DNA from: CAZMGT01 sp964565895
GTDB lineage: Bacteria > Armatimonadota > Zipacnadia > UBA1398 > CAZMGT01
DNA length: 64,000 nt
Assembly (NCBI GenBank): GCA_964565895.1
Contig: CAZMGT010000006.1
Location: 18,757 to 82,756, forward strand
Direction of reading: 5' to 3'
Shown: positions 16,148 through 24,399 of the stretch, one piece after another
Layout: every line of letters begins with the position of its first letter
How positions within the stretch are numbered: the first letter of the stretch is position 1
Notes under the pieces: generated by a model
The model's database searches: none
What the model was told of the DNA's origin: nothing
The model's input: only the letters and a program-made list of their open reading frames with translations
Made by a program: the position numbers and the translations under genes

Positions 16148-17623
16148 TTAGTAAACCACGCCAACCTCCCTCTGATAGTTCGGCGCCTCCTTGCTAATCA
16201 GCACCCCGTGCACGTGCGCCTCCTGGAGCCCCGCCGGCGTCATACGCACAAACTGCGCCTTCTCGCGCAGCTCCTGCAGGTTCGCGCAGCCACACAGCCC
16301 CATCCCCGCGCGCAACCCGCCCACAAGCTGATATACCAGCGCGGAAAGCGGGCCCTTATACGGCACGCGCCCCTCGATCCCCTCGGGCACGAACTTCGTC
16401 TCCGTCTCCACGTGGTCTTGGAAGTAGCGGTCGGCCGAGCCCTCCTTCATCGCCCCGAGCGAGGCCATCCCCCGATACTCCTTATACGTCCGCCCCTCGA
16501 ACAGCACCGTTTCCCCCGGCGACTCCTCCGTCCCCGCGAACAGGCTCCCGATCATCACCGTGTGCGCCCCCGCGGCAAGGGCCTTGGTAATGTCGCCGGA
16601 GTAGGTTATTCCCCCGTCGGCGATGATCGGCACGCCGTATTCCGCGGCGGCCTCCGCGGCGTCCATTACCGCGGTGAGCTGGGGCACGCCCGCGCCCGTG
16701 ACCACTCGCGTGGTGCAAATCGTCCCTGGGCCAATGCCCACCTTTACCGCGTCCGCGCCTGCGGAAATGAGGTCCCGCGTGCCCTCCGCGGTGGCCACAT
16801 TGCCCCCGACAAGGTCGACATCGGGAAACATATTCTTCAGCTTCTCCACGGCGTCGAGCACGCGCTTGCTGTGCCCGTGCGAGGAGTCCACCACGAGGAC
16901 ATCTACCCCGGCCTCGACGAGCGCCGCCGCGCGCTCCTCCATATCCGCGGAGACGCCCAGCGCCGCCCCCACGCGCAGCCGCCCCAGCTCGTCCTTGCAC
17001 GCGTTGGGGAACTTCGCCGTCTTCTGAATGTCCTTCAGGGTAATCAGCCCCTGCAGGTTAAACTGCTCGTCTACGACGAGCAGCTTTTCGATGCGGTGCT
17101 CGTGTAGCTTCTTCTTCGCTTCCTCGAGGGTAATGTTTGCGCTGGTGGTAATTAAGTTCTCCTTGGTCATGAGCTCGGACACGGGGCGGTCGAGATTTGT
17201 CTCAAAGCGCAGGTCGCGGTTGGTAAGAATGCCCACCAGTTTTTTGCCCTGGGTAATAGGGACGCCGGAGATGTGGTATTTGGCCATAATCTCCAGCGCC
17301 TCGCGCACCTTCGCCGTTGGGGGCAGGGTAATGGGGTCGACGATCATCCCGCTTTCCGAGCGTTTCACGCGGTCGACCTCGGCGGCTTGGCGCTCGATGG
17401 ACATGTTCTTGTGGATAACCCCCAGGCCTCCCTCCTGGGCCAGGGCAATGGCCAGCCGCGCCTCGGTTACCGTGTCCATCGCCGCGCTCAAAATGGGAAT
17501 ATTGACGCGCACGTTACGGGTAACGTAGGAGCTGACGTCGGTATCCTTGGGCAGCACCTCGGACTTGCCGGGGACGAGCAACACATCGTTATAGCTCAGC
17601 GCGATGCGATCCTGGATCTTCAT
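16148..17623 (-). CDS. guaB: Inosine-5'-monophosphate dehydrogenase
   Basis: 491 residues from ATG 17623, with AGGAGG about 8 bases upstream; the in-frame GTG at 17635 lies inside that ribosome binding site and is rejected. The enzyme oxidises IMP to XMP with NAD, the first committed step of GMP synthesis. The TIM barrel begins LSYNDVLLVPGKSEVLP. Two CBS domains are inserted at about 90-205 (SGVPITQGKKLVGILTNRD and IEKLLVVDEQFNLQGLIT). The catalytic cysteine is in GIGPGTICTTR (Cys303), and the GGNVATAEG and IADGGI phosphate-binding strands and the EGRVPYKG flap are present. The length is usual. It lies between the sigma factor and aspartate kinase genes, all on the minus strand. Confidence 0.97.
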   Translation of the reverse strand: MKIQDRIALSYNDVLLVPGKSEVLPKDTDVSSYVTRNVRVNIPILSAAMDTVTEARLAIALAQEGGLGVIHKNMSIERQAAEVDRVKRSESGMIVDPITLPPTAKVREALEIMAKYHISGVPITQGKKLVGILTNRDLRFETNLDRPVSELMTKENLITTSANITLEEAKKKLHEHRIEKLLVVDEQFNLQGLITLKDIQKTAKFPNACKDELGRLRVGAALGVSADMEERAAALVEAGVDVLVVDSSHGHSKRVLDAVEKLKNMFPDVDLVGGNVATAEGTRDLISAGADAVKVGIGPGTICTTRVVTGAGVPQLTAVMDAAEAAAEYGVPIIADGGITYSGDITKALAAGAHTVMIGSLFAGTEESPGETVLFEGRTYKEYRGMASLGAMKEGSADRYFQDHVETETKFVPEGIEGRVPYKGPLSALVYQLVGGLRAGMGLCGCANLQELREKAQFVRMTPAGLQEAHVHGVLISKEAPNYQREVGVVY

Positions 17624-17711
17624 GCCCACCGCCACCTCCTGGATCAGCGCGCCCGAGGGAGGGGAAGCCCTGGGCGCGGCCGCTCGTTTTGTGTTTTTGT
17701 GAGGTCGCGCG

Positions 17712-19091
17712 TTATTGCCCGTGCTCGATAAACTCCTCGTGCAGCGCGCGCACCGCGGTGACCATTTGCTCCTCGCTGACCAGGCAGGAAAGCGAGATCT
17801 TCGAGTCCGCCATTTGTTGAACAGTTACCCCAGCGTCGTTGAGGGTGCGCGCCACGCGGGCCATTATCCCCACCGTGTTTTGCATTCCCGAGCCGATGAG
17901 CGAAACGATGCGCGCGTTCTCCCCGATCTCCACCTGCACCACTTGGGTGTGGAACGCCCGGCCCTCGCGGGTAAGGATACGCTCCTGCACGGCGAACACG
18001 GGGCTGCGCGGATCGGCGCATACGACATAAAACCGCAGCCGCCCGTCGTGCTCCACGGGGATGACCACCCCGTTGAGCACATCGCGCAGGTTGCGCAAAC
18101 GGTCGCGGTCGACGACGAAGCTAATCGTCTCCGCGGTGGCCGAGAGGAAGTAGATGCTGATGTCTGCCGTGGCCAGCAGGCGGTAGAGCTCAAGCGCCAC
18201 CTGCGCGCGGTCCTCCTCCTCGGCAATGGCCAGGGTGACGTGGGCCACCGGCCCGGAGTTCACCACGCCGGTTACGGGACTCGTCCGCTCCTCCTGCGCC
18301 GTTTCGGTAATCAGCGTCCCCGGCGAGTCGGAAAACGTGTTTTTCACCCACAGGGGAATGCGGTGCTCCATGGCGATCTCCGCGCAGCGCGGGTGCAGGA
18401 CGCGCGCCCCCTGGTGGGCCATTTCGCAAATCTCGGCATAGGAGACGGTGCGCAGGGTGCGCGCCTCGGGGACGATGCGCGGGTCGGCGGTCATTACCCC
18501 GTCTACATCGGTGTAAATCTCGCAGGCGTCGGCCTCGAGCGCGGCAGCGACGGCGGCCGCGGTGGTGTCGCTTCCCCCGCGGCCGAGGGTGGTAATCGCC
18601 CCGTGGGTGTGTGGCTTGCCCGGCTCGCTGTCCTCGCGGCTCACCCCTTGGAACCCGGCGATGATCGGGATCTTCCGCTCGCGCACGGAGGAGAGGATCT
18701 GCGACGGGTTGACACTGACGATGCGCGCCTTGCCAAACACCCCGTCCGTGGTAATTCCCGCCTGTCCGCCGGTAAGCGCCACGGTCTCCAGCCGCGACAT
18801 GGCCTTAATCGTCGCCGCCATGACCACGGTGGAGATAATCTCCCCACAGGCCATGAGCAGATCCAGCTCGCGGGGCTCGATATCGGGATCGATCTCCCGC
18901 CCGAGCTCAATAAGCGTGTCTGTGTGATAGGGCGCTCCCTTGCGGCCGATGGCCGAAACGACGAGCACGGGAAACTGCCCGCGATAGCGGGCTTCGATGG
19001 CCTTGCGCGCCGCCTGCTCGCGCGCTTCCGGGGTGGCCACGGAGGTCCCGCCGAACTTCTGCACTACAATGCCCGTTCCCACCTCTGCCAT
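17712..19091 (-). CDS. lysC: Aspartate kinase
   Basis: 459 residues, ATG start. It phosphorylates L-aspartate, the first step toward lysine, threonine, methionine and diaminopimelate. Signatures are VQKFGGTSVA (10-19), ELDLLMACGEIIS, the GRGGSDTTA box and EIYTDVDGVMTADPRIV. The C-terminal 150 residues hold ACT domains (VAHVTLAIAEEEDRAQVALELYRLL and ARIVSLIGSGMQNTVGIMARV), which normally bind lysine or threonine for feedback control. The arrangement resembles Bacillus DapG-type enzymes. It ends 88 bases before guaB. I saw no lysine riboswitch in the short leader. Confidence 0.95.
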   Translation of the reverse strand: MAEVGTGIVVQKFGGTSVATPEAREQAARKAIEARYRGQFPVLVVSAIGRKGAPYHTDTLIELGREIDPDIEPRELDLLMACGEIISTVVMAATIKAMSRLETVALTGGQAGITTDGVFGKARIVSVNPSQILSSVRERKIPIIAGFQGVSREDSEPGKPHTHGAITTLGRGGSDTTAAAVAAALEADACEIYTDVDGVMTADPRIVPEARTLRTVSYAEICEMAHQGARVLHPRCAEIAMEHRIPLWVKNTFSDSPGTLITETAQEERTSPVTGVVNSGPVAHVTLAIAEEEDRAQVALELYRLLATADISIYFLSATAETISFVVDRDRLRNLRDVLNGVVIPVEHDGRLRFYVVCADPRSPVFAVQERILTREGRAFHTQVVQVEIGENARIVSLIGSGMQNTVGIMARVARTLNDAGVTVQQMADSKISLSCLVSEEQMVTAVRALHEEFIEHGQ

Positions 19092-19132
19092 TGGGCGACA
19101 CCGCTTCTTTGCTTTGCCGAAGTTGGTCGGGA

Positions 19133-19161
19133 AGTATACCTTATCTTCGAGGGATGAACAA
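19133..19161 (-). promoter_or_regulatory. Possible promoter of the aspartate kinase gene
   Basis: On the minus strand TTGTTC (19161-19156), 17 bases, TATACT (19138-19133), about 40 bases before the ATG. The -10 box is good and the -35 box only half matches. Confidence 0.45.
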
Positions 19162-19250
19162 CAGCACCTGCCCCGCCCGCGCCGGGCTGTTAGCTACGCA
19201 TGGGACAGGCCGGCGAACGTCCCGTCCCCTGCTCCCGACGCGCCGGGCCG

Positions 19251-19706
19251 CTAGCCTCCCTCCGCTGCCGCTTCCGCTTCCCGGGCCAGCCCGTCAAGCA
19301 TCCGCTCGCAGTTCGCGCGCACGAGCCGCGCAATAACCGTTTTCAGCAGCGGCCCGATGAGGGGCACGTCGATCTCCACCTCAATGCGCAGCTTCACCCG
19401 CGTCTTTCCCTGCGCTTCCTCGAAGCTCCACACGCCCTCGTACTTGCTATAGTCCCCCTCCACCTGGGCGAAGCGGCAGACATGCGCCTCGTCGTCCCAC
19501 TCGTCTCGCTCCGTCCACTCGATCTTCCGGTTAAACTGCTTGACCACGCCCACCCAGCGCGAGATCGTGCGCGAGCCCTGGCGCTCCAGGACGACAACCT
19601 CCTCAACGTCGTCCATAAACTCCGGAAAGCGCTCGATGTCCTTGGCCAGGGCGTAGACGGTATCCAGCGGGGCGCAGATCGTGCGCTCTACCTCGATTTC
19701 CGGCAC
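19251..19706 (-). CDS. SRPBCC/START-like lipid-binding-fold protein
   Basis: 151 residues from GTG 19706, with GGAGGGC 8 bases upstream; the upstream part of the open frame is out-of-frame overlap with the YkgJ-like gene and is not coding. The pattern IEVERTICAPLDTVYALAKDIERFPEFMDDVEEV at the N-terminus is typical of polyketide-cyclase/COQ10-type SRPBCC domains, and the C-terminal amphipathic helix (PLLKTVIARLVRANCERML) is complete. Such proteins bind small hydrophobic ligands, for example quinones or lipids. It overlaps the preceding gene by 19 bases and is last in the MoxR-DUF58-YkgJ operon. The ligand is unknown. Confidence 0.75.
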   Translation of the reverse strand: MPEIEVERTICAPLDTVYALAKDIERFPEFMDDVEEVVVLERQGSRTISRWVGVVKQFNRKIEWTERDEWDDEAHVCRFAQVEGDYSKYEGVWSFEEAQGKTRVKLRIEVEIDVPLIGPLLKTVIARLVRANCERMLDGLAREAEAAAEGG

Positions 19707-20176
19707 GGCTTTCGCCCTCCCGCCTGCGCAGCGGCGCGCGCCTGCTCCCTGAGCGCCCGCGGCGGAGCGATGCTCAGCCAGGCGGACGTCGGTTTCAGCT
19801 CCAGCTCGGCATAGTCCTGCATAATCTGCGGCGCGTCGTCGAGCCAGCGCTCGACCTTGCCGATGGGGCAGGGGAAAAACTCCGCGTGGCCCATCAGCCG
19901 GCACGCCAGCGGCCGCACGGGGTAAATGGCGCACAAGCGGCGCTCCGTGTCATAAAACAGGCAGTGCCGCTCGAGCACTCCGTCGCCTAAGTCGATCGTT
20001 TTGTCCTGGGCGAGCAGCCGACGCAGCGCCGCGGGGCCGAGCTGGCGGTCGAGATACCGCCGCACGCGCTCCCACTCCCAGCGACACATGCTAATGTCGC
20101 CCGCGCAGCGCAGGGCGCACTCGTGGCAGCCCACGCAGTAGCGCTCGTTAGGAATCGCCGCGTAGATTTTGGGCAA
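19688..20176 (-). CDS. YkgJ-family cysteine-cluster protein
   Basis: About 162 residues. Cysteines occur as CVGCHECALRC near the N-terminus, then HCLFYD, LCAIYPVRPLACRL and FPCP, the pattern of the YkgJ metal-chelating family (PF03692), which probably binds zinc or an Fe-S cluster. The start is uncertain. TTG 20176 is the first standard start codon that does not run far into the DUF58 gene, but it lacks a Shine-Dalgarno sequence. A non-standard ATA at 20194 overlaps the DUF58 stop and has AGGGG upstream. The gene sits inside a four-gene overlapping run, and its role there is unknown. Confidence 0.75.
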   Translation of the reverse strand: MPKIYAAIPNERYCVGCHECALRCAGDISMCRWEWERVRRYLDRQLGPAALRRLLAQDKTIDLGDGVLERHCLFYDTERRLCAIYPVRPLACRLMGHAEFFPCPIGKVERWLDDAPQIMQDYAELELKPTSAWLSIAPPRALREQARAAAQAGGRKPCRKSR

Positions 20177-20190
20177 GTCGCGCGCCGGGT

Positions 20191-21078
20191 CTATCTGACA
20201 AACCCCTGCCTTCGCAAACTGGAGAACAAAATGTCCTCCAGCGAGCTGTCCGTTCGCGCAAGAACATAGCCTACGTTGTGCCGCGTGCACCAGCGCCGAA
20301 CGCCTTCGCAAAACGCCCTCGCCCGCTCGCGATAGCGCCGAAGCAGGCGGCCGGTAACGGTAATCTCGCGAGCCTGGCCGGTCTCCGCGTCAACAAGTTT
20401 AAGGTCGCCGCGGACGCGCGGCTCGAGCTCCTCCGGATTGAGCACGTGCACGACGGCGACGTCGAACCCGCGCCCGACAACGGCGCGCAGGCCCTCCTCG
20501 TAGCCGCGCGGGTCGAGAAGGTCGGAGAGGACAAAGAGCACCCCGGGGTTTTTCACGGCAAACGCCAGCTCGCGCAAGGCATGGCTAACGTTCGTCTCGC
20601 CCTGCGGCTCTAGCGCCCCAAGCCAGGCCAGGGCGGCGGGCGCGCTGGGCCGGCCGCGCACCGGCCCGAAGCTTTCGCCCAGCCCCTGGGAGAAGGCAAA
20701 CAGCCCCACTTGGTCCAGGTTGCACAAGGCGACATAGGCCAACGCCGCGGCAAGCTTCTTGGCGTAGGTCAGCTTCCTCTCCCCCTCGCCAAACGCCATG
20801 GAGCGGCTGCAGTCCAGCGCGATGTAGACAAACAGGTCCTCCTCTTCCACGAAAAGCTTCAAAAACAGCTTTTCCAGCCGCCCATAAAGCGGCCAGTCGA
20901 TGCGCCGAAAGTCGTCGCCGGGGACGTAGGGGCGGAAGTCGGCGAACTCGATCGATGTCCCGTGGCGTGGGCTGGGCCTTTCCCCCTTCATCGAGCCGAC
21001 AAATACCCGCCGCGTGGCGATGGCCAAGCGCTCTAGCTTGCGCAGAAACTGTTGCTCAAGAAGCTCGCTCTGGGGCAT
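20191..21078 (-). CDS. DUF58 (von Willebrand A-like) protein
   Basis: 295 residues from ATG 21078, preceded by GAGAAGGGCAGGG and overlapping the MoxR stop by 23 bases. The DUF58 hallmark ADFRPYVPGDDFRRIDWPLYGR lies near residues 45-66 (shown here in two pieces: ADFRPYVPGD and FRRIDW). A VWA-type strand follows with ALDCSRSMAFG, a D-x-S-x-S metal site, then ALEPQGETNVSHAL and FVLSDLLDPRG. Family members pair with MoxR ATPases and are thought to help assemble or mature enzymes or envelope complexes. The pairing is present here. Confidence 0.88.
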   Translation of the reverse strand: MPQSELLEQQFLRKLERLAIATRRVFVGSMKGERPSPRHGTSIEFADFRPYVPGDDFRRIDWPLYGRLEKLFLKLFVEEEDLFVYIALDCSRSMAFGEGERKLTYAKKLAAALAYVALCNLDQVGLFAFSQGLGESFGPVRGRPSAPAALAWLGALEPQGETNVSHALRELAFAVKNPGVLFVLSDLLDPRGYEEGLRAVVGRGFDVAVVHVLNPEELEPRVRGDLKLVDAETGQAREITVTGRLLRRYRERARAFCEGVRRWCTRHNVGYVLARTDSSLEDILFSSLRRQGFVR

Positions 21079-22129
21079 TGCCCTGCCCTTCTCCCGCGCC
21101 CTCTGCCACCGAGCGCAGCGCGCCGCGGGGCTCCTCACCCTCAGCGACCGTGGGCACGTGCTCCAGGACCTCGTCAACGAGAGCGTCGGTGCTTATCCCC
21201 TCGGCCTCGCCCTCGAAATTGAGAATGATCCTGTGGCGCAGGGCGGGGTGGGCTATGGCGCGAATGTCCTCAAACGCCACGCAAAACCGCCCATCGAGCA
21301 GCGCGCGCACCTTGCCCCCGAGGACGAGCGCCTGCGCCCCGCGCGGCGACGCCCCATAGGCCACATACCGGCGGACCAGCTCCGGCGCGCTCTCGCACCC
21401 CGGGTGCGTGGCGAGCACGAGGCGGATGGCGTAGTCCTGCACGTGCTCGGCGATGGGCGTTTGGCGCACGAGCCGGCGCATGGCCAGCACGCGCTCGCCG
21501 CTGCACACGGGCTTGAGCTCGGCGATCTCCGCGCCTGTCGTGCGGTTGAGGATTTCCGCGAGCTGCTCGCGCGTGGGGAAGTTAACGAGGACCTTAAACA
21601 TAAAGCGGTCGAGCTGCGCCTCGGGGAGGGGATAGGTGCCCGCCATTTCGATCGGGTTTTGCGTGGCGAGCACGACATAGGGCTCGTTTAGCCGGCGCAC
21701 CTCGCCGGCCACGGTCACGCTGTGCTCCTGCATGGCCTCGAGCAGGGCCGACTGCGTCTTTGGCGTGGCGCGGTTAATCTCGTCGGCGAGAATGATGTTC
21801 GCAAAAATCGGCCCGGGCTGAAACTCAAAATAGCGCCGGCCGGTGGCCTGGTCTTCCATAACGATGTTCGTGCCGATAATGTCCGCGGGCATGAGGTCCG
21901 GGGTAAACTGAATGCGCGAAAACTTAAGGTCGAGCACACGCGCCAGGGTGCGCACGAGCAGGGTTTTGCCTAGCCCAGGCACACCCTCGAGCAGCACGTG
22001 GCCGTCGGCGACGAGGCACGTTAGCACGCCGTCGATAACTTCCTCCAGCCCGACGATCACCCGCTGGATCTCGCCGCGGATGCGTAAGAGGTCCTCGCGA
22101 AATTGCTGCGCCTGCTCCTCTGCCTCCAT
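21056..22129 (-). CDS. MoxR-family AAA+ ATPase
   Basis: 357 residues from ATG 22129 with AAGGGG upstream. Walker A is EGVPGLGKT at 48-56 and Walker B ILADEINR at 113-120; sensor 1 is VLATQNPIEMAGTYPLPEAQ, and the arginine-rich lid helix region RRYVAYGASPRGAQ is present. This is a complete MoxR ATPase of normal length. MoxR proteins act with VWA/DUF58 partners as chaperone-like remodelers in the cytoplasm. It is first of four overlapping genes (MoxR, DUF58, YkgJ, SRPBCC) and is divergent from the glycosyltransferase-like gene 153 bases away. Confidence 0.93.
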   Translation of the reverse strand: MEAEEQAQQFREDLLRIRGEIQRVIVGLEEVIDGVLTCLVADGHVLLEGVPGLGKTLLVRTLARVLDLKFSRIQFTPDLMPADIIGTNIVMEDQATGRRYFEFQPGPIFANIILADEINRATPKTQSALLEAMQEHSVTVAGEVRRLNEPYVVLATQNPIEMAGTYPLPEAQLDRFMFKVLVNFPTREQLAEILNRTTGAEIAELKPVCSGERVLAMRRLVRQTPIAEHVQDYAIRLVLATHPGCESAPELVRRYVAYGASPRGAQALVLGGKVRALLDGRFCVAFEDIRAIAHPALRHRIILNFEGEAEGISTDALVDEVLEHVPTVAEGEEPRGALRSVAEGAGEGQGNAPERAS

Positions 22130-22282
22130 GGCGCACCCCTTGCGCGCAAGCGGAAAACGCTCCAAGCTCCGCGTCCTGTGCCAAACTTCGCTCCCCGCCG
22201 CGGCATCCCTCGTCCGCGGGAAGGAACGCTGGGCGGCCGCGCGAAGTGCTATTGCGGCCACGCTTTCCCGCGGGAGGACGCC

Positions 22283-23317
22283 GTGGATCTGTTTCAGGTA
22301 ACCGAACGCGCGCGGCGCTCGCTGGGCATGGTCGTCCCCGTATATTTCCCTCAATCCGTCCCGCAGGAGACGCAGCGCCAGTTCCTCTGGGCCACGCTCC
22401 ACGGGGCACATCATTTCGTCCGTCCCGAGCACATCCTCCTCGTCGTCGACGGCGTAAGCTGGGTCCGCCCCGCGGTGGAAGAGGTGCGCCGCATGTTCGC
22501 GGAGGAGGCGGGCGCGGGGTTTGAGGTCCTCTGGCTCGACCAAAACCAGGGCAAGGGCGGGGCCATTTGCCGTGCATTTGAGGAGATCCTCCGCGTGGCG
22601 GAGATCGACCGCGTGTGCATCCGCGACGACGACGCGGACCACTCCATCTACGATCTCCCCGAGGCCTTGCTTCTTTACGAGCGCATTGCCCAGGCGGAGG
22701 AGACGGAGCTTATCGTGGTCAACGGCCGGCGGGCGAACGTGAGGCGCGTGCTCGGGCTTGCCCGCGGCGAGTTCGAGCTGCTCATGGACCGCGTGACGTG
22801 GGAGACGCTGCGCTTTTACCTTGCCCGCCGGGGCCGCGCGCCGAACGAGCAGTGGTTTTGCGCCTATCCCGAGCCGCCGGATATTGAAAGTGGCTACAAG
22901 CTATACAGTCGCCGCGCGGCGACGCTTCTCGTCGAGGGCCTAACCCGTGCCGCGCGCTGGGACAGCGCTGTGCCCATCCTTCGCTTCGGGGTAGAAATCG
23001 TCCCCGCGGTGGAGTGCTTGGTTGCCGGGGGCGTGCTCGGGGAGATTATGCGCACCGCCGCCGAGGCCCCGCCGCTGACGACGTTTGGCCGCGGGGCAAC
23101 GCTCGCCGAGCTGTTCGGCGCCGAAGCGCGCTGGCTGTTCTATCGCCTGGAGATTCCCGCGCAGGCTGCGGGGCAGATTTTGCGCAACGCCATCGCCCGC
23201 TGCCCCCTGCTTCATTTGGACGAGGGGCGCGAGGCGCTCGCCGAGTTCTACCGCCGCGCGCTCGCCGATCTCGCCGAGCAGCCCGAGCTAAACCTCGCCC
23301 TTCCTCCCCGCTTCTAG
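22283..23317 (+). CDS. GT-A-type glycosyltransferase-like protein
   Basis: 344 residues from GTG 22283 with GGGAGGA upstream. The N-terminal 120 residues look like a family-2-type nucleotide-sugar domain: GMVVPVYFPQ (15-24), ILLVVDGVSW (51-60), FEVLWLDQNQGKGGAICRAFEEI (two short blocks: LDQNQGKGG at 85-93 and AICRAFE) and an acidic RDDDADHS at 114-121 in place of DxD. The rest is helical and less conserved. It is the first gene of a three-gene plus-strand unit with a glycosidase-like protein. A transferase role is inferred from fold signals only; the acceptor is unknown. Confidence 0.6.
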   Translation: MDLFQVTERARRSLGMVVPVYFPQSVPQETQRQFLWATLHGAHHFVRPEHILLVVDGVSWVRPAVEEVRRMFAEEAGAGFEVLWLDQNQGKGGAICRAFEEILRVAEIDRVCIRDDDADHSIYDLPEALLLYERIAQAEETELIVVNGRRANVRRVLGLARGEFELLMDRVTWETLRFYLARRGRAPNEQWFCAYPEPPDIESGYKLYSRRAATLLVEGLTRAARWDSAVPILRFGVEIVPAVECLVAGGVLGEIMRTAAEAPPLTTFGRGATLAELFGAEARWLFYRLEIPAQAAGQILRNAIARCPLLHLDEGREALAEFYRRALADLAEQPELNLALPPRF

Positions 23318-23394
23318 CCGCGCTTGAGTGGAAGGAGCCGCCTTCGCCGCGCCAGAATTGCGCTTTGTTGCCCAAGCAAAGGAGGCGAGAGAAC

Positions 23395-24399
23395 TTGGCT
23401 GAGGAGTGGCCTGTGGGCGGCGCTGCCCGCCGCTGGTTTGGCTTGCTTCCCCTGTTCGACCCGCAAAGCGGGCAGACCGTGCGCGAGCCGCAAAACGACG
23501 AACGCGGCTGGTGGGCCGGGGCGGCAAGCGCTATTTACGACGAGCAAAGCGGCAATTTTTACCTCTATTACCGCCTGCGCCGACCCCGGGGCGTCGAGCC
23601 CGACCGCGGGGCGGAGTGCCGCATTGCCCAAAGCGCGGACGGCGTTGCGTTTACCGACATTTGGGCGGCAACGAAGGACCAGTTCGCCAGCCCGTCGATC
23701 GAAAAAGCGTGCCTGCTGAAGTGCCTCGATGGCCGCTGGCGGCTATATATCAGCTACGTCGACCCCGAGGACCTGCGCTGGCGCACCGACGTTCTCGAGG
23801 CAGACAGCCCCGCGGGCTTTGACCCGAACAAGCGGCAAAAGGTGTTTACCCCCGCCGACGTGGGCTGCGAGGGCGTTAAGGATCCCTATGTGATCATCGT
23901 CGGCCACCAATACTACATGTTCTTAAGCTACGCCCCTTCGCCCGGGGAGGTCTCCGACGAGCTGCGCGCGCAGATGCACAGCACCGCCGACGTCTACAAC
24001 ACGGGGATCACCAAGTCCAGCAGCGCGCTGGCGATTAGCTCCGACGGGGTGCACTTTAGTTGGGTGGGCGACGTATTCTCGCCGCGCGAGGAGGGGTGGG
24101 ACGCCTACTGCGCGCGTCTCAGCTCCTGCGTCTGGACCCCGCCCGTGTTTACCTTCTTCTACGACGGCAGCGCCGACGTCTCGCAGAACTACGAGGAGAT
24201 CGCCGGGCTGGCCTATACGTTTGACCTGCGGCGCTTCTTTCGCGTAACCTGCGACGGACCAATTGTCCGCTCGCCGCACGGCTCGGGCTCCGTGCGCTAT
24301 GTCGACGTGCTGGCCGTAGACGGCCGGCTCTACTATTATTACGAGTATGCCCTGCCCTCCGGCGCGCACGAGCTCAGGGTTAGCGTCGTGGAGCGCTAG
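23395..24399 (+). CDS. Five-bladed beta-propeller glycosidase-like protein (GH43/GH130 type)
   Basis: 334 residues from TTG 23395, which has AGGAGG about 10 bases upstream. Repeated blade motifs are visible: GAASAIYDEQSGNFYLYYRLR, then ECRIAQSADGVAFTD, ASPSIEKACLLKCLDGRWRLYIS, GVKDPYVIIVGHQYYMFLSYA, SALAISSDGVHFSWVG and VDVLAVDGRLYYYYE (each read in short parts). This is the typical alternation of clan GH-F and GH130 proteins. The acidic residues of KDPYV and IEKAC are candidates for the active site, but I cannot assign them. There is no signal peptide. The substrate is unknown. Confidence 0.65.
   Translation: MAEEWPVGGAARRWFGLLPLFDPQSGQTVREPQNDERGWWAGAASAIYDEQSGNFYLYYRLRRPRGVEPDRGAECRIAQSADGVAFTDIWAATKDQFASPSIEKACLLKCLDGRWRLYISYVDPEDLRWRTDVLEADSPAGFDPNKRQKVFTPADVGCEGVKDPYVIIVGHQYYMFLSYAPSPGEVSDELRAQMHSTADVYNTGITKSSSALAISSDGVHFSWVGDVFSPREEGWDAYCARLSSCVWTPPVFTFFYDGSADVSQNYEEIAGLAYTFDLRRFFRVTCDGPIVRSPHGSGSVRYVDVLAVDGRLYYYYEYALPSGAHELRVSVVER

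Noticed and set aside
17715..19157. Long open frame antisense to aspartate kinase
   Set aside because: Arg/His/Gly-rich with no recognisable domain; the opposite strand is plainly lysC.
19707..19934. N-terminal extension of the SRPBCC protein
   Set aside because: It overlaps the YkgJ coding frame fully; GTG 19706 has GGAGGGC upstream.
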